Origin: an uncultured Verrucomicrobiota bacterium
Lineage (GTDB): Bacteria; Verrucomicrobiota; Verrucomicrobiia; Chthoniobacterales; SZAS-18
Direction of reading: 5' to 3'
Assembly (NCBI GenBank): GCA_937871685.1
Contig: CALMOL010000456.1
Coordinates: 1-17,948, forward strand
Length of the DNA: 17,948 nucleotides
Shown here: in pieces, positions 1-7,052 of the stretch
How positions within the stretch are numbered: the first letter of the stretch is position 1
How the letters are laid out: each line of letters opens with the position of its first letter
Translations under genes and position numbers: made by a program
Notes under the pieces: model-generated
Seen by the model: the letters and a program-made list of their open reading frames with translations, nothing else
Database searches by the model: none
Told to the model about the DNA's origin: nothing

Positions 1-648
1 CTGGACGCCGCCGTCGGGGAATGGCGCGCGGCGGGCTTGCCGGCGGCCGGCGTGGCGGCGGACGTGACGGACCCCGCGGGCATCGACGCCCTCGTCGCCG
101 CGGCCGGGCGCGAGTTCGGCGGCCGGCTCCACGCGCTCGTGCTCAACGCGGGCACGAACGTCCGCCGCGCCACGGTGGACTACGCGCCGGAGGAGTTCGA
201 CGCGCTCGTGGCGGTGAATCTCCGCGCCGCGTGGGAGCTCGCGCGGCGCTGCCACGGGATGCTCGCCGCCGCGGCGGGCGAGGCCGGCGGCGCGAGCGTG
301 GTCTTCCTCGGTTCCGTGGCCGCCGCGCGGTGGGTGGGCAGCGGCACGCCCTACGCGGCGACGAAGGCCGCGTTGGAAGGCCTCGCGCGCGGCCTCGCCG
401 CCGAGTGGGGTCCGCAAGGCATCCGCGTGAACGTCGTCGCGCCGTGGTATACCGAGACGCCGCTCACCGCCCCGGTGCTCGGCGATCCGGCGCGATGCGC
501 GCGCATCGTGGAGCGCACGCCGCTGGGCCGCGTGGCCCAGCCGGAGGAAGTGGCCGCCGCCGCGGCGTTCCTGTGCCTGCCGGCCGCGAGCTACATCACC
601 GGCCAAACGCTGGCGGTGGACGGCGGGTTTCTTGCCGCGGGAATGTGA
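1..648 (+). CDS. SDR family oxidoreductase, tropinone-reductase-like (5' end missing)
   Basis: NAD(P)-dependent short-chain dehydrogenase/reductase whose N-terminal nucleotide-binding Gly motif lies before the window. The frame is open from base 1. Visible family features, in order, are LVLNAGTN (the NNAG-equivalent motif), VNLRAAWELARR, a catalytic serine in FLGSVAA, the catalytic YAATKAALEGLARGLA (Tyr-x3-Lys), INV-type RVNVVAPWYTETPLT, and the C-terminal PAASYITGQTLAVDGG. The AGTN(V/I)R and PWY-ETPL wording resembles tropinone-reductase-like SDRs, which reduce ketones in plants and bacteria; the real substrate cannot be read from sequence. The last residues (GGFLAAGM) are a normal SDR end, so the C-terminus is intact. 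It converges on the TANGO2-like gene, with array 1 between them. Confidence 0.93.
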   Translation: MDAAVGEWRAAGLPAAGVAADVTDPAGIDALVAAAGREFGGRLHALVLNAGTNVRRATVDYAPEEFDALVAVNLRAAWELARRCHGMLAAAAGEAGGASVVFLGSVAAARWVGSGTPYAATKAALEGLARGLAAEWGPQGIRVNVVAPWYTETPLTAPVLGDPARCARIVERTPLGRVAQPEEVAAAAAFLCLPAASYITGQTLAVDGGFLAAGM

Positions 649-764
649 GCCGCCCGGATCGTGCGACTGCACTGGGCAAAAGCGGGAGCGCGCCCCGGGC
701 GTGGGGATTTCTCGCGCTCTCCAAGCGCATGAAGCCGAACGTTCAGACGGGGCCACGCGCCGCC

Positions 765-1285
765 CACCGCCTTTTCGTGCGACGCTCCACCTCACCGGCA
801 CGCCGTCTCGCTTTGGAAGCGCGCGCTTCCGCTTTCAAACCCCAACGTTCCGCCTTGAAAGGGCATCGCCGCACAAAAAAGGGGCGCGCTTCCACAAAAA
901 AGGGGCGCGGTTTCGCTTCCAAAGGGCGTCGTCCCGCTTTTTTCCGGCGTCGTCGCACCTTTTTTGCCCGCCGCCCCACGAAAAAGGGGCGCCGTTCCAC
1001 CTTTTTCCCCCAACGACGCGCTTTAGAGCGCGCCGTCGCGGTTTCAAACCGCATCGACGCCCTTTCAAAGTGGAACGACGCCCTTTTTTTGTGCGTCGTC
1101 GGCCCTTTTTCGGGCATTTTGCCCTTTCAAAGTGGAAGCGCGCACCTTTTCGGTGGAACGACGCAGGAAAAAAGCGCGTCGTCGCCCGATAAAGCGGAAC
1201 GACGCCCCTTTTTTGTGCGCCCGCGCACCTCGCCGGGTGCGACCACGCGGAAAAAAGGTGCGGCGCCGGACCTTTGAAGGTCCAA
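765..1285. repeat. 21-bp-period degenerate array 1 (phased A/T-tract cores)
   Basis: About 25 non-identical units follow each other every 21 bp. Core centres fall near 773, 794, 815, 836, 857, 878, 899, 922, 941, 962, 983, 1004, 1025, 1045, 1066, 1087, 1108, 1128, 1149, 1170, 1192, 1211, 1232, 1253 and 1275. Cores are short A or T runs (AAAAAAGGGG or CCCTTTTTT, either orientation) or small palindromes such as GGTTTCAAACC, CCTTTCAAAG, ACCTTTGAAGGT and GCACCTCGCCGGGTGC. GC-rich spacers carry CGTCGTCGC, GGAACGACGC or palindromes such as GTGCGCCCGCGCAC. Several frames on both strands stay open because the period is seven codons and AT bases are confined to the cores, so I do not call a gene here. 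The remaining 649-764 and 1286-1390 show nothing I recognise. Confidence 0.85.
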
Positions 1286-1390
1286 GCGCCCCCCTTGCTT
1301 CGGGAACGTCCAGAAGGGGAGGGAGCTGGACCGGATCCTTGACCCGGAATTTCCTTCTCCATTGGTCTCCGGCGAGGCGTCCAAAGGAGA

Positions 1391-2161
1391 TCACGGTCTG
1401 GCTTCGAACCGCAGGTGGACCTCGCCAAGCCTCACGCCCTCCGAACCAAAGGATCGCTCGATGACTTCACCACCGCCCTCCGCGGCAACGGTCAGAACGG
1501 TCGAGGCGCGGGTGCCGTAGCGCGGTCCGTGGATGAATGGCGGCGAGAGGAATCGCTCCAGTTCCAAGCCGACGCCCGTTTCGGGCAAATCAGCGTCGGG
1601 CGCGGGCGTCTCGTCAGCCAGCGACGTGAACAAATCGGATGGCGCGGCGTCCCCGCGCTCCAGCCAGGCAACGAGCGCGGCGCGGAGGCGGCGCGTCTTG
1701 GGCCACTCCTCGCCGAGGCGGCCGTTGGAAAGCGCGTGAACTCCCGGCATGAGCGGCGTGGCGGCCGGACGCGGGTGGGTCCCGACGTGCCAAGCCGCGC
1801 CTCGATCAAAAAGCAAAAAGTTGAACGGCCGGTATTCGCCCGCGCGCTCGGCGAGGCGCTTGGCGTGCTCGCCGGCGGGCAGTTCGCCGCGCAGCCACTC
1901 CAGCGCGAGCATCCCGCGCGAGCGACCGTCCTTCGATGCGAGGGGATCGCGCACGTTCGTCACCACGCAGGCCCGGCCGCGCTCGGAGACGCCAAGCCAA
2001 GTGCCGCCGGCTTCCAGGTCACGCCCCGCGAGCAAGTGCGCGTCTCCGCCTGTCCAGCGCGCGAGCGGCGCGGTCGGCCGAGCGTGGAATTCATCTCGGT
2101 TGCCGGCGAGGACGAGTTGGAAGCGCGGGTGCGCTTTCCAGGCGAAGGCAACGAGGCACAT
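1391..2161 (-). CDS. TANGO2/NRDE family protein
   Basis: Member of the NRDE (TANGO2) family; eukaryotic homologues are linked to Golgi, mitochondrial and heme handling, while the bacterial role is not settled. The protein begins MCLVAFAW, with cysteine at position 2 as is usual in the family. This is why the ATG at 2161-2159 is chosen over an in-frame ATG eight codons upstream that lies inside the repeat. The signature LAGNRDEFHARPT (NRDE at residues 21-24) follows, then GRDLEAGGTWLGVSERGR and VVTNVRDP, all family hallmarks. The 256-aa length is normal. The start codon lies 6 bp from the palindromic repeat that also abuts the divergent radical SAM gene. No Shine-Dalgarno sequence is visible. 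Confidence 0.9.
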   Translation of the reverse strand: MCLVAFAWKAHPRFQLVLAGNRDEFHARPTAPLARWTGGDAHLLAGRDLEAGGTWLGVSERGRACVVTNVRDPLASKDGRSRGMLALEWLRGELPAGEHAKRLAERAGEYRPFNFLLFDRGAAWHVGTHPRPAATPLMPGVHALSNGRLGEEWPKTRRLRAALVAWLERGDAAPSDLFTSLADETPAPDADLPETGVGLELERFLSPPFIHGPRYGTRASTVLTVAAEGGGEVIERSFGSEGVRLGEVHLRFEARP

Positions 2162-2166
2162 GGGGA

Positions 2167-2299
2167 GGGAAGGTTTAAGCTCCAAGCTTCAAGCCTCAAG
2201 GAAAGCGGCCGAAGGACGGGCCGGAAGTGGCACGGTTCCTTTCGGCCTTTTTCTTTCCCCTCTTCCTTGAGGCTTGAAGCTTAGAGCTTAAACCTTCCC
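2167..2299. repeat. Palindromic heptamer repeat, family A, copy 1
   Basis: The 37-bp arms at 2167-2203 and 2263-2299 are inverted copies with one mismatch. Each arm is built from degenerate 7-bp steps (AAGCTCC, AAGCTTC, AAGCCTC, then AAGGAA). The inner part carries GGCCGAAGG-like and CCTTTCGGCC segments that can also pair. The element fills the whole gap between the divergent TANGO2-like and radical SAM genes, so it forms the 5' leader of both. The same family recurs at 5917-6046. Confidence 0.9.
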
Positions 2300-3367
2300 A
2301 TGTTCCCGCCCAGCTCCATCCGCCGCGTGCACCTGGAGGTCACGTCGGCCTGCAACGCGCGCTGCCCGCAGTGCGCGCGCAACGTCGATGGAGGCGCGGT
2401 GCTTCCTGGCCTGCCGGTCACGCAGCTCCGGCTCGCGGACGTGCAGGCGATCTTCCCGGCGGATTTCCTGCAGCGGCTGCGCGCCATCCGCCTGTGCGGC
2501 AACTACGGCGATCCGGCGCTCGCCGCCGACCTCCTGCCGATCTGCGCGCATTTCAAGGCGGCGAATCCGAAGCTGCGCGTCGGCCTGCACACCAACGGCG
2601 GCGTGCGCCCGCCGGCGTGGTGGCGCGAGCTGGCGGGGATCGTGGACTTCGCCCGCTTCGGGATCGACGGCCTCGCGGACACCAATCATCTCTACCGCCG
2701 CGGCGTGGAGTGGGAGCGACTGATGGAAAACGCGCGCGCCTTCCTCGGCGCGGGCGGGCGCGCGGAATGGGACTTCCTCGTCTTCCGCCACAACGAGCAC
2801 CAGGTCGAGACGGCGCGGGCGCTCGCCACCGAGCTGGGCTTCGCGAGCTTTGCCGCGAAGCGCACGCGGCGCTTCCTGCTCGGTGGCCAACGGACGGACC
2901 GCCAGCCGGTTCGCTCCGCGCGCGATGGCACGGTGGAATACTTCCTCGAAGAACCGCGCGACCCCGCGTGGCAAAACGACGCCGTCCAGGCCGCGGCGAC
3001 GGAATGGTCGTCGCCGGAGGAATACGCGCGCTACCTCGCCGAGACGCCCATCGCTTGCCGCGCGGTCGCGCAGGGCGAGATCTACGTGAGCGCCCAGGGC
3101 GAGGTCTTCCCGTGCTGCTGGCTCGCGCAGGTCCAGGGCGACGCGCCCGGGGAGGAAGCGCGGCAAACGCTCGCCTTGCTCACTGCGACGCCCGGCGGCC
3201 GGCAGAGGCTGGACGGTCGCGCTCGGCCGGCGGAGGCCATCGCGGCCGGGGCGTTTTTCCACGCCGTTGCCGAGGGGTGGGAGGAGGGAAAGCCCCGCCT
3301 GCGGACATGCGCGAAGCAATGCGGCGCGCACGATTTCTTCGCGGCGCAGTTCGCCGGGCGTGGGTGA
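2300..3367 (+). CDS. Radical SAM protein with C-terminal cysteine-rich region
   Basis: Radical S-adenosylmethionine enzyme of unknown substrate. The cluster motif C-N-A-R-C-P-Q-C (Cys18, 22 and 25) binds the 4Fe-4S cluster that cleaves SAM. It is followed by the partial TIM-barrel pieces IRLCGNYGDPAL (the GGEP-equivalent region) and LHTNGG. The C-terminal third has further cysteines (IACRAV, GEVFPCCWLAQ, LRTCAKQCG), which suggests a SPASM or twitch-like auxiliary cluster domain. The length of 355 aa fits. The start ATG immediately follows the right arm of the palindromic repeat and there is no Shine-Dalgarno. No peptide precursor gene was seen beside it, so a RiPP role is unsupported. It converges on the 209-aa gene. 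Confidence 0.88.
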   Translation: MFPPSSIRRVHLEVTSACNARCPQCARNVDGGAVLPGLPVTQLRLADVQAIFPADFLQRLRAIRLCGNYGDPALAADLLPICAHFKAANPKLRVGLHTNGGVRPPAWWRELAGIVDFARFGIDGLADTNHLYRRGVEWERLMENARAFLGAGGRAEWDFLVFRHNEHQVETARALATELGFASFAAKRTRRFLLGGQRTDRQPVRSARDGTVEYFLEEPRDPAWQNDAVQAAATEWSSPEEYARYLAETPIACRAVAQGEIYVSAQGEVFPCCWLAQVQGDAPGEEARQTLALLTATPGGRQRLDGRARPAEAIAAGAFFHAVAEGWEEGKPRLRTCAKQCGAHDFFAAQFAGRG

Positions 3368-3389
3368 TCCAGCGGGCGCGGCCCCCGAA

Positions 3390-3540
3390 GTTGTAGAGGC
3401 GGCTCTGTCCGCGAATGCGGACGTGCCGCCTCTGATTCCTTCGAGGGTGGACGCCGCTCTCGCGCATCCGGCAGCGGCGGCCACCTCGGAAGAGACCACA
3501 GGCGGCACGTCCGCTTCGCGGACAGAGCCGCCTCTACAAC
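3390..3540. repeat. Cruciform-type inverted repeat, family D, copy 1
   Basis: The terminal arms 3390-3431 and 3500-3540 are inverted copies differing by a single-base indel. Each arm is also a hairpin by itself: AGGCGGC, then GTCCGC-GAAT-GCGGAC, then GCCGCCT. The middle (about 3439-3490) contains a further imperfect inverted repeat. It starts 22 bp after the radical SAM stop and ends 7 bp before the stop of the convergent gene, so it could act as a bidirectional terminator. A second copy lies at 9778-9921 in the same kind of convergent gap. Confidence 0.92.
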
Positions 3541-3547
3541 CTTGGGC

Positions 3548-4177
3548 TCACGCCCCGGCGTCCAGCGCGGTGTTCTCGGCGTGGCGGCGCATCGCGGGGA
3601 TCAGCTTGGCCACCAAGCCCTTGCGCGCGGCCTTCGCCGTGACCTTCAGGCCGGCCGCGCGGGCGAGGTCGCGCACGTCGTCGTCGGAACAGTGCGCTTC
3701 CAGCGCGAACTCGATCTCCTCGGCCGGGCGCTCCCCGAGCCGGCGCAGCTCGGCGCGGCGCGCAGCCTCCGATTCCAGCGTTGGCCTCGGCCGGGCTTGG
3801 GCGCGCGCGAAGGTTTCCAGGAGCGCCACGGCATCCGGGACCACCCCGCCCGCCAGCGCCGCCTCCGCAAACTTCGCGCGCAACGCGGGCGCGGCGGCCG
3901 TCTTTGCGCCCGGCAGCTTAATCCCGAGCCGCTTCGCGAAGCCCGCCAGCCGCTCGCCTGAAAGGGCGGGCGCGTGCTCCGCGATCAGGTCAGCCAAGCG
4001 TCGCGCCTCCGGCGAATCACGCCGCGCGGCCTGGTCGAGCAGTTGCGTCATTTTCGCGGCGGCCTTTTCCAGGTCGCGCGCGAGCTTGGCGGGCGCCGTG
4101 CCCGTCAGGGCGCGGGAGTGGCGGCGCAGATTGGCGGCGAGGTCCGCGAGGACATCGGCGAGCTGTTCGTAGGTCAT
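3548..4177 (-). CDS. Unknown 209-aa protein coupled to ParA
   Basis: I do not recognise the family. The protein is soluble, Ala-, Arg- and Leu-rich and largely helical in appearance, with no signal peptide or membrane segment. The N-terminus (MTYEQLADVLADLAANLRRH) looks like an amphipathic helix. The C-terminus (SDDDVRDLARAAGLKVTAKA followed by RKGLVAKLI) resembles a small helix-extended-loop-helix or SAP-like fold, which would fit nucleic-acid or protein contact; this is only a guess. Its ATG overlaps the ParA stop codon by 4 bp (ATGA), a strong sign of co-translation and shared function. By position it occupies the place of a ParB-type partner, but it shows no ParB motif. Confidence 0.8.
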   Translation of the reverse strand: MTYEQLADVLADLAANLRRHSRALTGTAPAKLARDLEKAAAKMTQLLDQAARRDSPEARRLADLIAEHAPALSGERLAGFAKRLGIKLPGAKTAAAPALRAKFAEAALAGGVVPDAVALLETFARAQARPRPTLESEAARRAELRRLGERPAEEIEFALEAHCSDDDVRDLARAAGLKVTAKAARKGLVAKLIPAMRRHAENTALDAGA

Positions 4178-5100
4178 GGGAGGGCGTTGAAATGCCGGGT
4201 GAAGGCGAGGGCCAGCGCCATGAAGTCATCCGACGCGATGGATTTCGGGGCGTGGTGGATGACGGGCCGGTGCTCGGAGGCTGCCTCGCCCACGCGCACG
4301 TCATCGCGGATCGGCGGCTCCAGGCGTGCGCACGCCGGATGGACGAGGCCGCGCTCGCGAAGCTGGTCGATCAGGGAGTCCAGCTCCGCGATGGCGCCTT
4401 GATACACGTTGCCGACGCGCTTGTGCCGGCACACGACCGCGGCGGCGACCTGCGCGGGCGGGCGGCCGGGGCGCAGCTCGCGGAAGATTTCCTCGCGCCG
4501 CCGCAGCTCCCGGCAGAGCACCTTGAAGCCGGAGAGCGAGAGGTAATCCGGGTTGTAGGGAACGACGAGGTGATCGGCGGCGAGCACCGCCGACTGCGTG
4601 ACGTAGTGAAGGTGCGGCGGGCAGTCGAGCAGGATGAAGTCGTATTCGCCGCGCAACGGTTCCAGCGCGCGGTGGAGCGCGGGGCGGAGGCGCCGGACGT
4701 TTGAGCCATCGAGGCCGAACTCCACGTCGAGCAGGTCCGTCGCCGCCGGCAGCAGGTGAAGAAACGGCGCCAGCTCGGTGCCGTGCTCGTTGCGGGGCAC
4801 GCCGCGCACGATGGCGGCGGCGGGATCGAAGTCGCGCGTGCCGCGGAGGGCGTCCTCGTAGATCTGCCAGGTGGTGCGCCGCCGGCCGGGGGCGTCGGCC
4901 GAGCCGGGATCCTCGCCCGCGAGGCGCTGGAACTCGCGCGGGCGGAGCAGCCAGAACGTGGAATTGCACTGCGCGTCGAGGTCGGCCACGAGCACGCGCC
5001 GGCCGAGCAGGTAGGCGAGGCACGCGCCGAGATTGACGACGCAGGTGGTCTTGCCGACGCCGCCCTTGAAGTTGAGGAACGCGATGATCTTCGCCGCCAT
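4174..5100 (-). CDS. ParA/MinD-family ATPase (orphan)
   Basis: P-loop ATPase of the ParA superfamily, which positions DNA or protein cargo in the cell. The deviant Walker A box NFKGGVGKTT has the signature lysine (Lys12) and P-loop lysine (Lys17). It is followed by DLDAQCNST (the DxDPQGN-equivalent) and the Walker B box ILLDCPPH, then VVPYNPDYLSLSG, a typical ParA late motif. It is 308 aa from MAAKIIAF; the frame runs open further upstream through repeat family C, so the ATG at 5100 next to the conserved fold start is preferred. There is no ParB or parS-like site nearby, and the downstream partner is the overlapping 209-aa gene, so this is likely an orphan ParA rather than the main chromosome segregation pair. 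Confidence 0.93.
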   Translation of the reverse strand: MAAKIIAFLNFKGGVGKTTCVVNLGACLAYLLGRRVLVADLDAQCNSTFWLLRPREFQRLAGEDPGSADAPGRRRTTWQIYEDALRGTRDFDPAAAIVRGVPRNEHGTELAPFLHLLPAATDLLDVEFGLDGSNVRRLRPALHRALEPLRGEYDFILLDCPPHLHYVTQSAVLAADHLVVPYNPDYLSLSGFKVLCRELRRREEIFRELRPGRPPAQVAAAVVCRHKRVGNVYQGAIAELDSLIDQLRERGLVHPACARLEPPIRDDVRVGEAASEHRPVIHHAPKSIASDDFMALALAFTRHFNALP

Positions 5101-5111
5101 GGGAGGGGACG

Positions 5112-5246
5112 GAATGAGAAGTGATCGGTGAGAGGTGAGAAGTGGAAGGGCCCGCCGCCCGGAGAAGCAAGCGGGGCCGTGGCCAGACGCGGACGACCAG
5201 GATAGATGCCCACCGATCACTTCTCACCGATCACTTCTCACTTTTC
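5112..5246. repeat. Palindromic heptamer repeat, family C
   Basis: The left arm (about 5114-5147) reads as 7-bp steps GAGAAGT, GATCGGT, GAGAGGT, GAGAAGT. The right arm (about 5209-5246) reads CGATCAC, TTCTCAC, CGATCAC, TTCTCAC and is largely its inverted copy. About 60 bp of unrelated sequence separates the arms. The element fills the gap between rsmI and parA, and its right arm encodes the last residues and the TGA stop of RsmI. Confidence 0.85.
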
Positions 5247-5916
5247 CGCCCGCGCCGGCGATGACCAGCGTGATCTCGCCCTTCGCGGGCTTGGATTGAT
5301 AGTGCGCGGCCACGACGGCGGCCGGGGCGCGGCGGTATTCCTCGAACTTCTTCGTCAGCTCGCGCGCCACGCAGACCTCGCGCTCGGGCGCCAGCGCGGC
5401 CAGCAGGTCGAGCGTGCGCTGGAGGCGGTGCGGCGACTCGAAAAAGACGCTCGCCTCGCGGCGTTCCAGCGCGCGCCGGATCTCGCGCTCGCGGCCGCCG
5501 GACTTCGGCGGAAGGAAGCCGCCGTAGAAAAATCCCTCCTCGTCCGCCAGCCCCGAGCCGATCCACGCCAGCGCGGGGGCGGACGCGCCCGGCAGCACCG
5601 TGAACGGCAATCCTTCCGCCTGGCACGCGCGCACCAGGCGCATCCCCGGGTCGGACACGCCCGGCAGACCGGCGTCCGTAACCACCGCCACCTTCGCCCC
5701 GGCATGGAGGCGCTCGATCAGCTCGGCGGTGCGGCGCGCCTCGTTGTGCTCGTGGAGCGAGACGAGCGGCCTGTCCGTGATGCCGTGGTGCCGCAGCAGG
5801 ATGAGCGTGTGGCGCGTGTCCTCGGCCGCGATCACGTCGGCGCCGCGCAGCGTGGCGAGCGCGCGCAGGGTGATGTCGGCGAGGTTCCCGATGGGAGTGG
5901 CGATCAAGGAAAGCAT
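5224..5916 (-). CDS. rsmI: 16S rRNA (cytidine-1402-2'-O)-methyltransferase RsmI
   Basis: SAM-dependent methyltransferase of the tetrapyrrole-methylase fold that 2'-O-methylates C1402 in the ribosomal P site. Family motifs are LIATPIGNLADIT at the N-terminus, AAEDTRHT, VTDAGLPGVSDPG, the VLPGASA segment, FFYGGFLPP, and FFESPHR followed by ARELTKKFEE. ATG at 5916 is preferred over the TTG codon directly before it. The protein is 230 aa, shorter than the roughly 280-290 aa of well-known homologues, so the small C-terminal extension seen in many RsmI proteins appears absent. The last residues (KVRSDR) and the stop are written by repeat family C, which may mean that the original end was replaced by repeat insertion. 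The start abuts repeat family A. Confidence 0.94.
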   Translation of the reverse strand: MLSLIATPIGNLADITLRALATLRGADVIAAEDTRHTLILLRHHGITDRPLVSLHEHNEARRTAELIERLHAGAKVAVVTDAGLPGVSDPGMRLVRACQAEGLPFTVLPGASAPALAWIGSGLADEEGFFYGGFLPPKSGGREREIRRALERREASVFFESPHRLQRTLDLLAALAPEREVCVARELTKKFEEYRRAPAAVVAAHYQSKPAKGEITLVIAGAGGKVRSDR

Positions 5917-6046
5917 CAAGCTTCAAGCTTCAAGCTTCAAGGAAGCGGCCGAAAGGGGAGAAAGGCAGAAAGCGTCGCGCGGCCTCCTTCTTCCTTTCGG
6001 GCCTTCTGCCTTTCCGCCCTTCCTTGAAGCTTGAAGCCTGAAGCTT
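5917..6046. repeat. Palindromic heptamer repeat, family A, copy 2
   Basis: The left arm is three perfect AAGCTTC heptamers plus AAGGAAG from 5919. The right arm (about 6020-6046) is the inverted copy with one mismatch. The interior has two segment pairs, GGCCGAAAGG with CCTTTCGGGCC and GAAAGGCAGAA with TTCTGCCTTTCC. They appear in the order 1-2-1'-2', so they are not simply nested. The element lies between the MBL hydrolase stop and the rsmI start on the minus strand. Confidence 0.9.
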
Positions 6047-6823
6047 TCAGAATTCCACCCTCATCCCATCAAACGCCACCCGCACCCCGGCCGGCAGCGA
6101 GGCCTCGGTTTCCGCATGGCCGAGGTCGTGGCTGAGGTGCGTGAGCAGCGTCTCGCGCGTGGGCCGCACGTCGGCGGCCACGACCAGCGCCTCGCCCAGG
6201 CTCATGTGCGTGGGGTGCGGGTCGCGGCGCAAGGCGTCGAGCACCACCACGTCCGCGCCGCGGATGAGGTCGCGCACCGGCGCGGGCACGGCGGCGCAGT
6301 CCGGCAGGTAGGCGAAGAGCTTCCGGCCGTCGCGTTCGAGGAGGTAGCCCGTCACCGTCATCTTGCCGTGGGGCACGGGCAGCGGCGTGAGGCGCGTCTC
6401 GCCCAGTTGAAACGGCCCGGTGACGACGTGCGGCTGCGGGTTGAGGTAGCCGGGGTAGCGGTGGAGGCCGTCGAAGGCGAAGCGGAAGGCCCGCGCCAGC
6501 GCCCGCATCGTTTCGGCCGGCGCATGGACGGGGAGCGACATCCCATCCGCGCGCCGGAAGCCGAAGGGCCGCAGATCATCGAAGCCCATGATGTGATCGG
6601 TGTGCGGATGCGTGAGCACCACGGCGTCGAGGTCCCTCAACCCCTCGCGCAGGCACTGCGCGCGGAGGTCCGGCCCCGTGTCCACGATGAAGCGGCACTC
6701 CGGCGTGGCGACATGCAGCGAGGCGCGGGTCCGCTTGTCGCGCGGGTCCGTCGAGCGGCACACCGCGCAATCGCAGCCGATCACCGGCACGCCCAGCGAG
6801 GTGCCGGTGCCGAGGAAAGTCAC
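6047..6823 (-). CDS. MBL-fold metallohydrolase, PhnP-like
   Basis: Metallo-beta-lactamase-fold hydrolase resembling PhnP-type phosphodiesterases. It begins MTFLGTGTSLGVPVIGC and carries CDCAVC (Cys17, 19 and 22), matching the cysteine cluster near the N-terminus of PhnP-like proteins. The metal-binding motif THPHTDHIMGFDDLRPF (HxHxDH at residues 72-77) follows, then PVPHGKMTVTGY, YLPDCA and DALRRDPHPTHMSLGEA. The length of 258 aa fits. The start is a GTG at 6823; no ATG exists near the fold start, and further upstream the frame runs into repeat family B. No phn genes are nearby, so a phosphonate role is not implied; a general cyclic-phosphate or nucleotide phosphodiesterase is possible. The stop codon sits at the edge of repeat family A. 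Confidence 0.9.
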   Translation of the reverse strand: MTFLGTGTSLGVPVIGCDCAVCRSTDPRDKRTRASLHVATPECRFIVDTGPDLRAQCLREGLRDLDAVVLTHPHTDHIMGFDDLRPFGFRRADGMSLPVHAPAETMRALARAFRFAFDGLHRYPGYLNPQPHVVTGPFQLGETRLTPLPVPHGKMTVTGYLLERDGRKLFAYLPDCAAVPAPVRDLIRGADVVVLDALRRDPHPTHMSLGEALVVAADVRPTRETLLTHLSHDLGHAETEASLPAGVRVAFDGMRVEF

Positions 6824-7052
6824 CTTGAGGATTGCCGATTGCCGATTGCCGATTGCCAATGGATGGGTGCGTCGCGGGTTTTGAGCGATCATACCCGAAA
6901 TCGGGCTTCCGGTGGCGGCCAATTCCGCCGCGTCGCGGCACATGGCGGGATTTCCGTTTTCGCTTGCCGGCTTTCGGTTTTTCTTCCCGGCCGCGCGCTC
7001 CAAGGTGCCTCCCCTCCATCGGCAATTGGAAATCGAAAACCGGCAATTCCTC
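6824..7052. repeat. Palindromic heptamer repeat, family B
   Basis: Four perfect tandem GATTGCC heptamers occupy 6830-6857. An imperfect inverted counterpart (CGGCAATTGG, AATCGAAAACCGGCAATT) lies at about 7019-7048. Between them are smaller hairpins such as CCCGAAATCGGG near 6894-6905. The element fills the divergent gap between the MBL hydrolase and recN, so promoters and leaders of both genes must lie within it. No gene is supported here, although frames run through it on both strands. Confidence 0.82.

Noticed and set aside
1383..1389. AAAGGAG on the plus strand as a ribosome-binding site
   Set aside because: The frame that follows is antisense to the well-supported TANGO2-like gene.
21..1428. 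Several long open frames on both strands across 650-1400 giving Lys/Arg/Phe-rich heptad peptides
   Set aside because: The 21-bp period is seven codons and stop-forming AT bases are limited to the cores, so multiple frames stay open at once. None has a recognisable start context or domain.
5101..5220. N-terminal extension of ParA up to 5220
   Set aside because: The extra 40 residues are a translation of repeat family C; the conserved fold begins at MAAKIIAF (ATG at 5100).
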